A stretch of DNA of 64,000 nucleotides, taken from Burkholderia sp. Ax-1719. GTDB lineage: Bacteria; Pseudomonadota; Gammaproteobacteria; Burkholderiales; Burkholderiaceae. Numbering within the stretch: the first letter of the stretch is position 1; each line of letters begins with the position of its first letter. The stretch lies in the NCBI RefSeq assembly GCF_011753055.1, contig NZ_VWWJ01000019.1:93722-157721 (forward strand), given 5' to 3'. Below are positions 20,387-28,641 of this stretch, in pieces. The notes beneath the pieces are model-generated. The model had not been told where the DNA came from and ran no database searches. It saw only the letters and a list, made by a program, of their open reading frames with translations. A program made the position numbers and the translations under genes.

Positions 20387-20974
20387 TCAGTCTTCGTCGC
20401 GCTTCGCCATCCATTCACGCCAGCCCTTCAGGCCCAGGCGTCGCAGCGTTTCCATATTGCGTTCGTAGATGTCGGCGGCGTCCGGGAAGGCGTCCACGGC
20501 GCGCTCGATGCTGTCTTCGCGCAGCAGATGCAGGATCGGATATGGGGCGCGGTTCGTGTAGTTCTCGATGTCGTCGGGCGCGGTATCTTCGAACTGATAG
20601 TGCGGGTGAAAGCTCGCAATCTGCAGTGTGCCGTCCAGGCGCAACTGGCCGAGCAGCAGATCCGCGAAATGCAGCGCGTCGTTGTAGTCGAGAAAGTCGG
20701 CAAGCGCGTGGGGCAGGATCAGCAGCGTGGTGTCGATGTCGGCGGGATCGGCGTCCGCGAGCGTGCGCAGTTCCGTTTCGAGATCGGTCAGGACGCCTTC
20801 GAGATCCGTCGCCTCGCTGATTGCGTAGCGGATCTGGCCCTTCACGTGAACGCTTTTGGCGAACGGGCAAAGATTCAGGCCGATCACGGCGCGCGTAAGC
20901 CAGTGGCGCGTGGCGTCGAGGATGTCGGCGTGGTCCGGCGTGGCGCCAGAAGCGGAGGAAGCGGTGTCGTTCAT
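20387..20974 (-). CDS. DUF1415 domain-containing protein
   Basis: A 195-aa cytoplasmic protein of the DUF1415 family, function unknown. Recognisable family features are the N-terminal TRHWLTRAVIGLNLCPFAKSV with its Cys-Pro, and the central TTLLILPHALADFLDYNDALHFAD, followed by IASFHPHYQFEDTAPDDIENYTNRAPYP, whose His, Tyr and Asp residues could form an active site. It is followed by a short charged C-terminus. It starts 10 bases downstream of the tetR stop on the same strand, so the two genes are probably co-transcribed. Confidence 0.88.
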   Translation of the reverse strand: MNDTASSASGATPDHADILDATRHWLTRAVIGLNLCPFAKSVHVKGQIRYAISEATDLEGVLTDLETELRTLADADPADIDTTLLILPHALADFLDYNDALHFADLLLGQLRLDGTLQIASFHPHYQFEDTAPDDIENYTNRAPYPILHLLREDSIERAVDAFPDAADIYERNMETLRRLGLKGWREWMAKRDED

Positions 20975-20984
20975 GGCCGCGATT

Positions 20985-21644
20985 TTACTCGCGGCTTTCT
21001 GTAGCGATATCGATTGTTCGGCCGCACGCCGCCTCGATCAAAAGCTTCGCCATACGCGGCGCGGCGAGAATCGGGCCGCAACCGGGGCCGTAAGTCTGGC
21101 TGGCGGCGTACACCCCTTCGACCAGCAACGCCAGTTCATCCGCGAGCGCGGAGGGATCGCTGGCTTGCGCGGCCTGCGCAAGTTCGTTCAGGCGCGCCAT
21201 CAGTCGCGTCTTGTTCTCGCTCACGCTTTGGCGCGCGGGATGCGTCGCATCCGGAAATTCAGCCGCGACGTTCACGAACGGGCAACCGCGATATTCCGGC
21301 GCGGACGCGCGCCGCGTCAGATCCTCGAAACACTGCAGCAGTTGCCGCGCGGCGTCGCCGGGATGTTTGGCGACGCTCGATTCGAACCGCTCGAAAAAGC
21401 GCACGTCGCAGCGCTTCAAATACGCCACCACCAGATCGTCCTTGGACGAGAATTGGCGGTACAGGCTCATCTTGTTCACCCCCGCGCGCTCGACCACGGC
21501 TTCCACGCCGACCGCGCGCACACCCTCCTGATAGAACAGTTCGTCGGCGGCGCGCAGCAGTTGCTCCTGCGCGCGCGGCCCGGCCGTCTGGGTACGCGTG
21601 GCGGTGGAAGCGGAAGTTTCGGGGCGCTTGGACATGGCGGGCAT
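20985..21644 (-). CDS. TetR/AcrR family transcriptional regulator
   Basis: A 219-aa repressor-type regulator. The N-terminal TetR helix-turn-helix is clear (residues about 25-70: LLRAADELFYQEGVRAVGVEAVV, then ERAGVNKMSLYRQFSSKDDLV). The C-terminal ligand domain contains a Cys in EYRGCPFVNVAAEF, a pattern shared with a TetR subgroup that often regulates small-molecule export. It is divergent from an MFS transporter gene, with two ACCGANCGGT-type palindromes between them, one inside a near-consensus promoter. Most likely it represses the transporter and itself; the ligand is unknown. Confidence 0.92.
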   Translation of the reverse strand: MPAMSKRPETSASTATRTQTAGPRAQEQLLRAADELFYQEGVRAVGVEAVVERAGVNKMSLYRQFSSKDDLVVAYLKRCDVRFFERFESSVAKHPGDAARQLLQCFEDLTRRASAPEYRGCPFVNVAAEFPDATHPARQSVSENKTRLMARLNELAQAAQASDPSALADELALLVEGVYAASQTYGPGCGPILAAPRMAKLLIEAACGRTIDIATESRE

Positions 21645-21663
21645 CTCGTCATCAGGGTTACGC

Positions 21664-21692
21664 TTGACATGTTACCGAGCGGTCACTACTAT
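21664..21692 (+). promoter_or_regulatory. Near-consensus sigma70 promoter of the MFS transporter gene
   Basis: TTGACA (21664-21669), a 17-bp spacer and TACTAT (21687-21692). The spacer is filled almost exactly by the first operator palindrome (21671-21686), a layout in which a bound TetR dimer would block RNA polymerase. Confidence 0.7.
21671..21686. promoter_or_regulatory. TetR operator O1
   Basis: GTTACCGAGCGGTCAC, a near-palindrome (ACCGAGCGGT core) sitting between the -35 and -10 elements. It matches the reverse complement of O2 at 15 of 16 positions. Confidence 0.65.
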
Positions 21693-21704
21693 CGCAACAC
21701 ACTT

Positions 21705-21720
21705 GTGACCGATCGGTAAC
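21705..21720. promoter_or_regulatory. TetR operator O2
   Basis: GTGACCGATCGGTAAC with a perfect 10-bp palindromic core (ACCGATCGGT), 34 bp (about three helical turns) from O1 and placed to control the tetR side. The two sites point in opposite directions. Confidence 0.65.
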
Positions 21721-21807
21721 AATCCCGGTTCGGCGCAGACGCAAAAACACGCAGGCGGGCAGAAGCATGAGATCAGGCGCCCGGTACAACATCAGCAAGG
21801 AGCACGG

Positions 21808-23091
21808 ATGAACTGGGCAGCGAGGTGGGTTGGCGGGCGTTTCCACTATGGATGGCTCGTGGTAGCGGTGGTGTTTCTGGTGCTGCTGGCGGCGGCCGGT
21901 ACGCGTGCCACGCCGAGCGTGATGATGGTGCCGCTCGAACACCAGTTCGGCTGGAGTCGCGCGACGATTTCGCTGGCGATTTCGGTGAACATCGCGCTTT
22001 ATGGGCTGATGGGTCCGTTTGCGGCGGCGGCGATGCAGCGCTTCGGCGTGCGGCCTACGCTGCTCACGGCGCTCGCCACGATGGCGGCGGGCGTGGCGCT
22101 GTCCGCGCTGATGACGCATCCGTGGCAGATGATCCTGGTCTGGGGCGTGATGGTGGGCGGCGCGACGGGCGTGGCTGCGCTGTCGCTGTCGGCCACGATC
22201 GTCACGCGCTGGTTCACCACGCATCGCGGTCTCGCGATGGGCATCCTCACCGCAAGCTCGGCCACCGGCCAGCTCGTGTTCCTGCCGTTCCTCGCGGCCA
22301 TCGCTGAAAAGCACGGCTGGCAGATGGTGGTGCTGGTGGTGGCGATCGCCGCCGCCGTGGTGGTGCCGCTGGTCGCGCTGCTGTTGCCGGAGCGGCCGGC
22401 CAATGTGGCGCTGCGCCCGTTCGGCGAGGCGCATGACGCGCCCATCGTGCCGCCCGCGCCGCAGCAGAATCCGCTCACGCTGGCGTTCGGCGCACTCGCG
22501 CAGGCCAGCCGCACGCGCGACTTCTGGCTGCTGTTCTTCAGCTTCTTTATCTGCGGCGCGAGCACCAACGGTTACGTGGGCACGCATCTGATCGCCATGT
22601 GCGGCGATTACGGCATGACGGAAGTGCAGGGCGCGTCGCTGCTCGCAACCATGGGCATTTTCGATCTGTTCGGCACGACGCTTTCGGGCTGGCTGTCCGA
22701 TCGCTTCAACAGCCGCGTGCTGCTGTTCTGGTATTACGGGCTGCGCGGGCTCTCGCTGATCTATCTGCCGCACGCGTTTGGCATCGACTTTTTCGGCTTG
22801 CCGATTTTCGCGGTGTTCTATGGGCTCGACTGGATCGCGACCGTGCCGCCGACGGTGCGTCTGGCCACCGATGTGTTCGGCAAGGAGCGCGCACCGATTA
22901 TCTTCGGCTGGGTGGTGGCGGGGCACCAGCTAGGCGCGGCGTTCGCGGCGTTTGGCGCGGGGCTGCTGCGTTCGAGCCTGGGCACCTATACGGTGGCGTC
23001 GATGATTTCGGGCGGCTTGTGTCTGATCGCGTCGTTCCTGGTGCTGCGCATCAATCGCGGAGCGCGTTCCGTTGGTGTGCAGGCGGCTTGA
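21808..23091 (+). CDS. Major facilitator superfamily transporter
   Basis: A 427-aa inner-membrane secondary transporter with about 12 hydrophobic segments. The N-terminus (GRFHYGWLVVAVVFLVLLAA) and the pattern WSRATISLAISVN, then LYGLMGPFAAAAMQRFGVRP, resemble the oxalate/formate antiporter and monocarboxylate-type subgroup. The A-motif-like loops are present as DRFNSRVLLFW in the second half. The substrate cannot be deduced. It starts 163 bp from a divergent TetR gene and is transcribed from a promoter overlapped by a TetR operator, so drug, acid or metabolite efflux/uptake under repressor control is likely. Confidence 0.9.
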   Translation: MNWAARWVGGRFHYGWLVVAVVFLVLLAAAGTRATPSVMMVPLEHQFGWSRATISLAISVNIALYGLMGPFAAAAMQRFGVRPTLLTALATMAAGVALSALMTHPWQMILVWGVMVGGATGVAALSLSATIVTRWFTTHRGLAMGILTASSATGQLVFLPFLAAIAEKHGWQMVVLVVAIAAAVVVPLVALLLPERPANVALRPFGEAHDAPIVPPAPQQNPLTLAFGALAQASRTRDFWLLFFSFFICGASTNGYVGTHLIAMCGDYGMTEVQGASLLATMGIFDLFGTTLSGWLSDRFNSRVLLFWYYGLRGLSLIYLPHAFGIDFFGLPIFAVFYGLDWIATVPPTVRLATDVFGKERAPIIFGWVVAGHQLGAAFAAFGAGLLRSSLGTYTVASMISGGLCLIASFLVLRINRGARSVGVQAA

Positions 23092-23214
23092 TCGCAGTAC
23101 CGCACGAGGCACTGCGGCCGCCGCATGATATTCGTCGCGTAAGCGCGTTTTGTGCAGCGCGGGTATGCTGATGGCCCCGGGCGAGCGCCCGCTATCCTCA
23201 AGGACAGACAAGGC

Positions 23215-23817
23215 ATGACGAAGCACAAACCCGCACCGACAGCCGTGCCCATCCACGAACTGATCGCTGGCCGCTGGAGCCCGCGCGCCTACTCGAACGA
23301 GCCGGTGTCGCGCGAGGCGCTGCACGCGGTGATCGAGGCCGCACGCTGGGCGCCGTCGGGATACAACCTGCAGCCGTGGCGCTTCATCGTGTTCGACCGC
23401 ACGGCGGACGAAGTCGCGTTCAAGCGCGCCTTCGGTACGCTCGTGCCGTTCAACCAGCAATGGAACGCACCCGCGCCGATCCTGATTGCCGTGACGGCGC
23501 AGACCCTCAACTCGAAGGGCGAAGTCAACCGCACGGCGCAGTACGACGCGGGCGCGGCCGCCATGTCGCTGGTGCTGCAGGCGCACGCGCTGGGTCTTGC
23601 CGCGCACCAGATGAGCGGCTTCGACGTGAACGCATTCCGCAAGGAGTTCGCCCTGCCGAACGACGTGGAGCCACTCGCGATCATCTCGATCGGCCATTAC
23701 GGCGATGTGGACAAGCTCGAACCGGTGCTGCGCGACCGCGAGAAGGCGGAACGCACGCGCTCGGCCGTGGGCGACATCGCTTACGCGAACGCCTGGAAGC
23801 AGCCGTTCAAGGGCTAA
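23215..23817 (+). CDS. Nitroreductase family protein
   Basis: A 200-aa FMN-dependent NAD(P)H oxidoreductase of the nitroreductase fold, which reduces nitro groups, quinones or related acceptors. The FMN-binding N-terminal stretch RWSPRAYSNEPVSREALHAVIEA and APSGYNLQPWRFIVF are diagnostic. The C-terminal substrate/flavin segment LAIISIGHYGD is also present. The ATG at 23215 was chosen because AAGGAC lies about 10 bases upstream; a longer frame starting at 23152 lacks a binding site. The physiological substrate is not evident from the neighbours. Confidence 0.9.
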   Translation: MTKHKPAPTAVPIHELIAGRWSPRAYSNEPVSREALHAVIEAARWAPSGYNLQPWRFIVFDRTADEVAFKRAFGTLVPFNQQWNAPAPILIAVTAQTLNSKGEVNRTAQYDAGAAAMSLVLQAHALGLAAHQMSGFDVNAFRKEFALPNDVEPLAIISIGHYGDVDKLEPVLRDREKAERTRSAVGDIAYANAWKQPFKG

Positions 23818-23855
23818 GCGCCCATCTGAAGCGCAGCCCAGGTCTGTAAAACACG

Positions 23856-23880
23856 CACGCGCGGCTTCGGTCGCGCGTGT
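23856..23880 (+). terminator. Possible terminator after the nitroreductase gene
   Basis: CACGCGCG and CGCGCGTG form an 8-bp stem with loop GCTTCGGT, but only TCACTTTA follows, so the T-tract is weak. Confidence 0.4.
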
Positions 23881-23995
23881 CACTTTACAGGGCCGAATCA
23901 AGGGCTTGCGGTTGCCCCACGCCGCGCTTTCGTGATACAAAGCCGGTCCTCCCAGCCTTCCTCATCGCGCGCGCCTTGTGCCGTGCGTCATTGCC

Positions 23996-25258
23996 ATGAC
24001 CCCGTTTTGCGCGATCGACTTCGGTACTTCCAATTCGGCCGTGGCCCTGCCAGGCGCCGCTGCCGGCGATGCCATGCGCCTCGCGCCCGTGGAAGGCGCC
24101 CACACCACGCTGCCCACTTCGGTGTTCTTCAATACCGATGAACACACGCGCGAATTCGGCCGTGCGGCGCTCGCCGCGTATATCGACGGTTTCGACGGGC
24201 GGCTGATGCGCTCGATGAAGAGCATCCTCGGCTCGCCGCTGGCGGAAAGCACCACCGATCTCGGCGATGGCAGCGCCATGCGCTACACGGAAATCATCGC
24301 GATCTTCGTCGATCATCTGAAGCGCAGCGCCGAGCGTTGCTCGGGCGCGTCGATCGAGCGCGCGGTGCTGGGCCGCCCGGTGTTTTTCGTCGACGAAGAT
24401 CCGCGCGCCGACCAGCTGGCGCAGGATCAGCTTGAAGCGGCGGCGCGTTCGGTGGGTTTCAAGGAGATCCAGTTCCAGTACGAGCCAATCGCGGCGGCCT
24501 TCGACTACGAGTCGCGCCTGACGGAAGAAGGCCTCGTGCTGGTGGCCGACATTGGCGGCGGTACGTCGGACTTTTCGCTTGTGCGTGTCGGGCCGCAGCG
24601 CATGACGCGTCTGGAGCGCAAGGACGATGTGCTGGCCCACCACGGCGTGCATGTGGCCGGCACCGACTTCGACCGTCGCGTGGAACTGGCGACGATCCTG
24701 CGCGAACTGGGCTATCAGGCGCTCGATCCGGAAGGCCGCGAAATTCCCAATCGCGTCTATTTCGATCTGGCGACCTGGCATCTGATCAACACGATCTACA
24801 CGCCCAAGCGCGCGACCGAACTCAAGCTCATGCGCCATCTGTACACGGACACGGCGCAGCACGACCGCCTGATGCGCGTGGTCGACTGGCGTCTGGGTCA
24901 CGCGCTGGCGGCGCGTGCGGAAGAGGCGAAGATCGGCGTATCGGCGGGCGGCGAAACGATGATCGATCTGGAGCAGGTGGAAACGGATCTGCGTCTGGCA
25001 TTCGACGACGCGCAACTGGTGGAAGCGGGCCGCGAGGAAACGCGACGCATCGTGCAGGCTGCGCGCGACACCGTGCAGGCCGCGGGCGTGGCCCCGAGCG
25101 CGGTGAATGCGCTGTATTTCACGGGCGGCTCGACCGGTCTGCTGTTCCTGACCCAGGCGCTTGCCGAAGCATTCCCGCAGGCGCAGCCCGTGTTCGGCGA
25201 TCGACTCGCCAGCGTGGCCACCGGCCTGGGCATTCACGCACAGCGTCTGTTCGGCTGA
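23996..25258 (+). CDS. Hsp70 family protein (YegD-like chaperone homologue)
   Basis: A 420-aa actin-fold ATPase of the Hsp70 superfamily. Phosphate-binding motif 1 is FCAIDFGTSNSAVAL at the N-terminus, phosphate 2 is VLVADIGGGTSDFSLVRV, and the adenosine motif is LYFTGGSTGLLFL. A connect-like EPIAAAFDYESRL segment is typical. The protein ends soon after the nucleotide-binding domain, with no classical peptide-binding domain or EEVD-like tail, as in YegD. Therefore it is unlikely to be DnaK. The ATG at 23996 gives the expected MTPFCAIDFGTSNS start. Confidence 0.9.
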   Translation: MTPFCAIDFGTSNSAVALPGAAAGDAMRLAPVEGAHTTLPTSVFFNTDEHTREFGRAALAAYIDGFDGRLMRSMKSILGSPLAESTTDLGDGSAMRYTEIIAIFVDHLKRSAERCSGASIERAVLGRPVFFVDEDPRADQLAQDQLEAAARSVGFKEIQFQYEPIAAAFDYESRLTEEGLVLVADIGGGTSDFSLVRVGPQRMTRLERKDDVLAHHGVHVAGTDFDRRVELATILRELGYQALDPEGREIPNRVYFDLATWHLINTIYTPKRATELKLMRHLYTDTAQHDRLMRVVDWRLGHALAARAEEAKIGVSAGGETMIDLEQVETDLRLAFDDAQLVEAGREETRRIVQAARDTVQAAGVAPSAVNALYFTGGSTGLLFLTQALAEAFPQAQPVFGDRLASVATGLGIHAQRLFG

Positions 25259-25302
25259 GCGTGCGACGAAAGTGGGGTGAGTCTGCAAAAAACGCAGGCG
25301 AC

Positions 25303-25339
25303 AAAAAACCCCACTTTCAAAGAGAAGAGTGGGGTTTTT
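25303..25339. terminator. Bidirectional terminator between the Hsp70 gene and cspA
   Basis: AAAAACCCCACTTTC and its near complement (AGAGTGGGGTTTTT) form a long stem with A/T tracts on both sides, serving two convergent genes. Confidence 0.85.
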
Positions 25340-25394
25340 CTGTAAGCTTGCCAGTCAGGATCAGAGGTAAATCCCGACAGTCAAAGACGGTAAT

Positions 25395-25598
25395 TTAGAC
25401 CGGCTTGATGTTAGCAGCTTGCTTGCCCTTCGGGCCCGTACGCACTTCGAATTGAACCTTTTGGTTCTCTTGCAGCGTCTTGAAGCCGTCGATCTTGATT
25501 TCCGAGAAGTGCGCGAACAGATCTTCGCCACCGCCGTCCGGCGTGATGAAGCCAAAGCCCTTAGCGTCATTGAACCACTTGACGGTACCGGTTTCCAT
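25395..25598 (-). CDS. cspA: Cold-shock-domain protein (CspA family)
   Basis: A 67-aa single OB-fold RNA chaperone. The RNA-binding motifs are RNP1 (KGFGFITP) and RNP2 (DLFAHFSEI). The start METGTVKWFND and the end KGKQAANIKPV are classic for proteobacterial Csp proteins. It binds single-stranded RNA and prevents structure that hinders transcription or translation. A promoter (25732-25760, minus) predicts a leader of about 125 nt, consistent with post-transcriptional control as in E. coli cspA, although whether this copy is cold induced cannot be seen. Confidence 0.95.
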   Translation of the reverse strand: METGTVKWFNDAKGFGFITPDGGGEDLFAHFSEIKIDGFKTLQENQKVQFEVRTGPKGKQAANIKPV

Positions 25599-26020
25599 AT
25601 TACTTTCCTAAAAATGAATGAACAAAGAGGTGCCGAAAATCAAGGAAGGGGTATGGGACCAACCGGAGTACCGTTGATGGGCGAACTACGAAAGACCTAT
25701 TCACACTCGCCGCTTGAAATCCTGCCCGAACTTTATACGGCTTATTGTCTGGAAGGTCAACTAGCACCCAGGGAAACTCCATAGTTTTTTACTTCAGGGT
25801 CGCAACAAAGTCTTACAAAGCTTGCTAAGTTGCTGTTTTTTTTGTAGTGGCAGAAGAAATCTGGCGTCTTTTGACGGTGCAACCGTTAAACTACGCGCCG
25901 CGCATGAGTTGCGCCTTCGGGCGCAATCGCAATCGCGCGCAGGTGCGACTGCCGCTGGAACCCCGCCCGCACAACAGACGGGGCATGCGGTGTTGAACTG
26001 CTCTTGATACAGGAGAAGAC
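25599..26020. other. Divergent cspA / permease intergenic region (422 bp)
   Basis: This region is noticeably more AT-rich than its surroundings. It holds the cspA leader and promoter. Nearer the permease there is GCGCCTTCGGGCGC (a short hairpin near 25910) and AGGAGA (26011-26016), the permease ribosome binding site. A 60-codon open frame on the minus strand overlaps the promoter and leader and is not considered a gene. Confidence 0.5.
25732..25760 (-). promoter_or_regulatory. Promoter of the cold-shock gene
   Basis: On the minus strand: TTGACC (25760-25755), 17-bp spacer, TATAAA (25737-25732). The expected start site is near 25725, giving a leader of about 127 nt before the cspA ATG. Confidence 0.65.
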
Positions 26021-27616
26021 GTGAAAAGTTCTATTCAACGGAACATCGGCCCGTTCGCGCTGATGTTTACCGGCCTCGGGTCGATCATCGGTTCGGGCTG
26101 GCTGTTCGGCGCATGGAAAGCCGCCAAGATTGCAGGTCCCGCTGCAGTCTGCGCGTGGGTGATCGGGGCCGTGGTCATTCTGGCCATCGCGCTCACCTAT
26201 GCCGAACTCGGCGCGATGTTCCCGGAATCGGGCGGCATGGTCCGCTACGCCCGTTACTCGCATGGCGCGCTGGTGGGTTTCATCAGCGCATGGGCGAACT
26301 GGATCGCCATCGTTTCGGTGATTCCTATCGAAGCCGAAGCCTCTATCCAGTACATGAGCACCTGGCCCTATCCGTGGGCGCATGCACTGTTCGTCGATGG
26401 CTCATTGACACACTCCGGGCTGTTCCTGTCGGCGCTGCTCGTGATCGTGTACTTCATGCTGAACTACTGGGGCGTGAAGCTGTTCGCGCGCGCCAATAGC
26501 GCCATCACGATCTTCAAGTTCATCATCCCGGGTCTGACGATCATCGGTCTGATGGCAACGGGCTTCCACCACGAAAACTTCGGCGAAGCGACCACGTTCG
26601 CGCCGTATGGCTGGTCGGCGGTGTTCACGGCGGTTGCAACCAGCGGCATCGTGTTCGCGTTCAACGGCTTCCAGAGCCCGATCAACCTCGCAGGCGAAGC
26701 GCGCAATCCGTCGAAGAGCATCCCGTTCGCGGTGATCGGCTCGATCGTCTGCGCACTGGTGATCTACGTGCTGCTGCAGGTGGCGTACATCGGCGCGGTC
26801 AATCCGGCTGACGTGGCGAAGGGCTGGAACACGTTCAACTTCAAGTCGCCGTTCGCGGAACTCGCGATCGCGCTGAACCTGAACTGGCTGGCGATCCTGC
26901 TGTATGTCGATGCATTCGTGAGCCCGAGCGGCACCGGCACGACCTACATGGCAACGACCTCGCGCATGATCTACGCGATGGAGCGCAACAACACGATGCC
27001 GGCAATGTTCGGCAACGTGCACCCGTTCTACGGTGTGCCGCGCCAGGCGATGTGGTTCAACCTCGTCATCTCGTTCATCTTCATGTTCTTCTTCCGCGGC
27101 TGGAGCTCGCTGGCGGCGGTGATCTCGGTTGCAACCGTGATCTCGTACCTGACGGGCCCGATCAGCCTGATGGCACTGAAGCGCGCTGCCACGGACATCG
27201 AACGTCCGCTGTCGGTGCCGTTCATGAAGGTCATCGCACCGTTCGCATTCGTCTGCGCATCGATGATCCTGTACTGGGCCAAGTGGCCGCTGACGGGCGA
27301 AATCATTCTGCTGATGGTTGTCGCACTGCCGGTGTACTTCTACTTCCAGGCCAAGCAAGGCTTCGGCGGCTGGGGCCAGGATCTGAAGGCAGCATGGTGG
27401 CTGTGCGCCTATCTGCCGACGATGGCGGTGCTCTCGCTGATCGGCTCGAAGCAGTTCGGCGGTCACGATGTGATCCCTTACGGCTGGGACATGCTGGTCG
27501 TCGCGATCATCTCGCTCGGCTTCTACTTCTGGGGCGTGAATTCGGGTTACCGCACGCCGTATCTGGAAGAGCGTAAGGAACACGACGAAGTGCTCGAAGG
27601 CATCGGCGCGCACTAA
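26021..27616 (+). CDS. APC family amino acid permease
   Basis: A 531-aa amino acid-polyamine-organocation transporter with about 12 to 14 transmembrane helices. Key features are the first unwound helix GLGSIIGSGWLFG, with the Gly-rich substrate-binding loop, and the helix-6-like GIVFAFNGFQSPINLAGEARNPSKSIPFAV segment. The start is GTG with AGGAGA at a spacing of four bases. The substrate is not determined; the sequence type resembles permeases often annotated for aspartate/glutamate or related amino acids. It forms a single-gene unit, ended by a strong terminator. Confidence 0.9.
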   Translation: MKSSIQRNIGPFALMFTGLGSIIGSGWLFGAWKAAKIAGPAAVCAWVIGAVVILAIALTYAELGAMFPESGGMVRYARYSHGALVGFISAWANWIAIVSVIPIEAEASIQYMSTWPYPWAHALFVDGSLTHSGLFLSALLVIVYFMLNYWGVKLFARANSAITIFKFIIPGLTIIGLMATGFHHENFGEATTFAPYGWSAVFTAVATSGIVFAFNGFQSPINLAGEARNPSKSIPFAVIGSIVCALVIYVLLQVAYIGAVNPADVAKGWNTFNFKSPFAELAIALNLNWLAILLYVDAFVSPSGTGTTYMATTSRMIYAMERNNTMPAMFGNVHPFYGVPRQAMWFNLVISFIFMFFFRGWSSLAAVISVATVISYLTGPISLMALKRAATDIERPLSVPFMKVIAPFAFVCASMILYWAKWPLTGEIILLMVVALPVYFYFQAKQGFGGWGQDLKAAWWLCAYLPTMAVLSLIGSKQFGGHDVIPYGWDMLVVAIISLGFYFWGVNSGYRTPYLEERKEHDEVLEGIGAH

Positions 27617-27637
27617 TCAGCGCATCGAATAGCCAGT

Positions 27638-27674
27638 AAAAAGCCCGCCTGAAGCGATTCAGGCGGGCTTTTTT
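27638..27674. terminator. Bidirectional terminator after the permease gene
   Basis: AAAAAGCCCGCCTGAA pairs perfectly with TTCAGGCGGGCTTTTT around loop GCGA, with T-tracts on both strands. It also serves the convergent dioxygenase gene. Confidence 0.9.
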
Positions 27675-27700
27675 GCGTCTGCGCCTTGCGGCGATCGCGC

Positions 27701-28498
27701 TTACTGGACCGAAGCCGATCCAAACACGTAGTTCGTCATCGCCAGCGCGCGCTGGTAAGTGCCGAGCGACTGCACGCCGAGCGTGTAATCGTCGTCGGCG
27801 GCGCCGAGCGCGGCGAACACCGGCAGCAGATGCTCGTCGGTCGGGTGCATCAGGACCGCGTGCGGCGCCTGACGACGATAGTCGAGCAGGGCGTCGATGT
27901 CGCGCGCAGCGAGACGGGATTCGAACCAGTCGGTGAACTCAGCCACGCGTGGATCGGCGTCCTCCGGCCGCGCCGAAAAATCGGCCTGACGCAGGTTGTG
28001 CGTGATCTGGCCCGAACCGACCACCATCACGCCTTCGTCGCGCAGTTCGCGCAGCGCGCGGCCCACGGCGAAGTGATACGCGGCGTCGTTGCGCGGCTGG
28101 ATCGATAGCTGGGCGACGGGCACGTCCGCGTCCGGGAACATCAGCAGCATCGGCACCCATGCGCCGTGATCGAGCCCGTGGGCCTCTTCATCGACTTCCA
28201 CGCCCTGGGCGCGCAGCAACGCTGCCGCGCGCTGCGCGGTTTCCGGAGCGCCGGGCGCGGGGTACTGGATCTCGTAGAGCGCGCGCGGGAAGCCGTAGAA
28301 GTCGTGGATGGTCTCGGGCTGCGTCGCAGTGCTCACAGCCGGACGCTGCGTGTACCAGTGCGCGGAGAGCATCAGGATCGACTTCGGCTTCGGTAGATGC
28401 TGGGCGAGCGCGGTGAAGCCTTCGCGCGGCATCGACGGATCGATCGGCAGCGTGGGCGCGCCGTGCGACAGGAAAAGCGTGGGGGTACGGGTGGTCAT
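27701..28498 (-). CDS. LigB-type extradiol dioxygenase (DODA / YgiD family)
   Basis: A 265-aa class III extradiol ring-cleavage dioxygenase with a non-heme metal site. Conserved residues are visible in LFLSHGAPTLPID (His near residue 12), ILMLSAHWYTQ, HGLDHGAWVPMLLMFPDADVP and MHPTDEHLLPVFAALGAA. The family includes E. coli YgiD (4,5-DOPA dioxygenase) and plant DODA, so a catechol-type substrate is expected; the natural one is unknown. The ATG at 28498 (start MTTRTPTLFLSHG) is favoured over one 15 bases upstream. It may be read together with ubiX, 143 bp upstream. Confidence 0.9.
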   Translation of the reverse strand: MTTRTPTLFLSHGAPTLPIDPSMPREGFTALAQHLPKPKSILMLSAHWYTQRPAVSTATQPETIHDFYGFPRALYEIQYPAPGAPETAQRAAALLRAQGVEVDEEAHGLDHGAWVPMLLMFPDADVPVAQLSIQPRNDAAYHFAVGRALRELRDEGVMVVGSGQITHNLRQADFSARPEDADPRVAEFTDWFESRLAARDIDALLDYRRQAPHAVLMHPTDEHLLPVFAALGAADDDYTLGVQSLGTYQRALAMTNYVFGSASVQ

Positions 28499-28641
28499 GA
28501 TCGTAAGCCACACGGAGTGGCTGGAAAGTTTCGCATTACGATCAATATAAGACTCAACTCCCGCGAATTAAACGTGCGTCGAGAGAATTGATTGTGTCGC
28601 CGATGTTGATAATCGGCGGCGTTCTAAATGTTGGGCGAAAG

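Noticed and set aside
25600..25782. 60-codon minus-strand open frame upstream of cspA
   Set aside because: It overlaps the predicted promoter and leader, has no ribosome binding site and no recognisable features.
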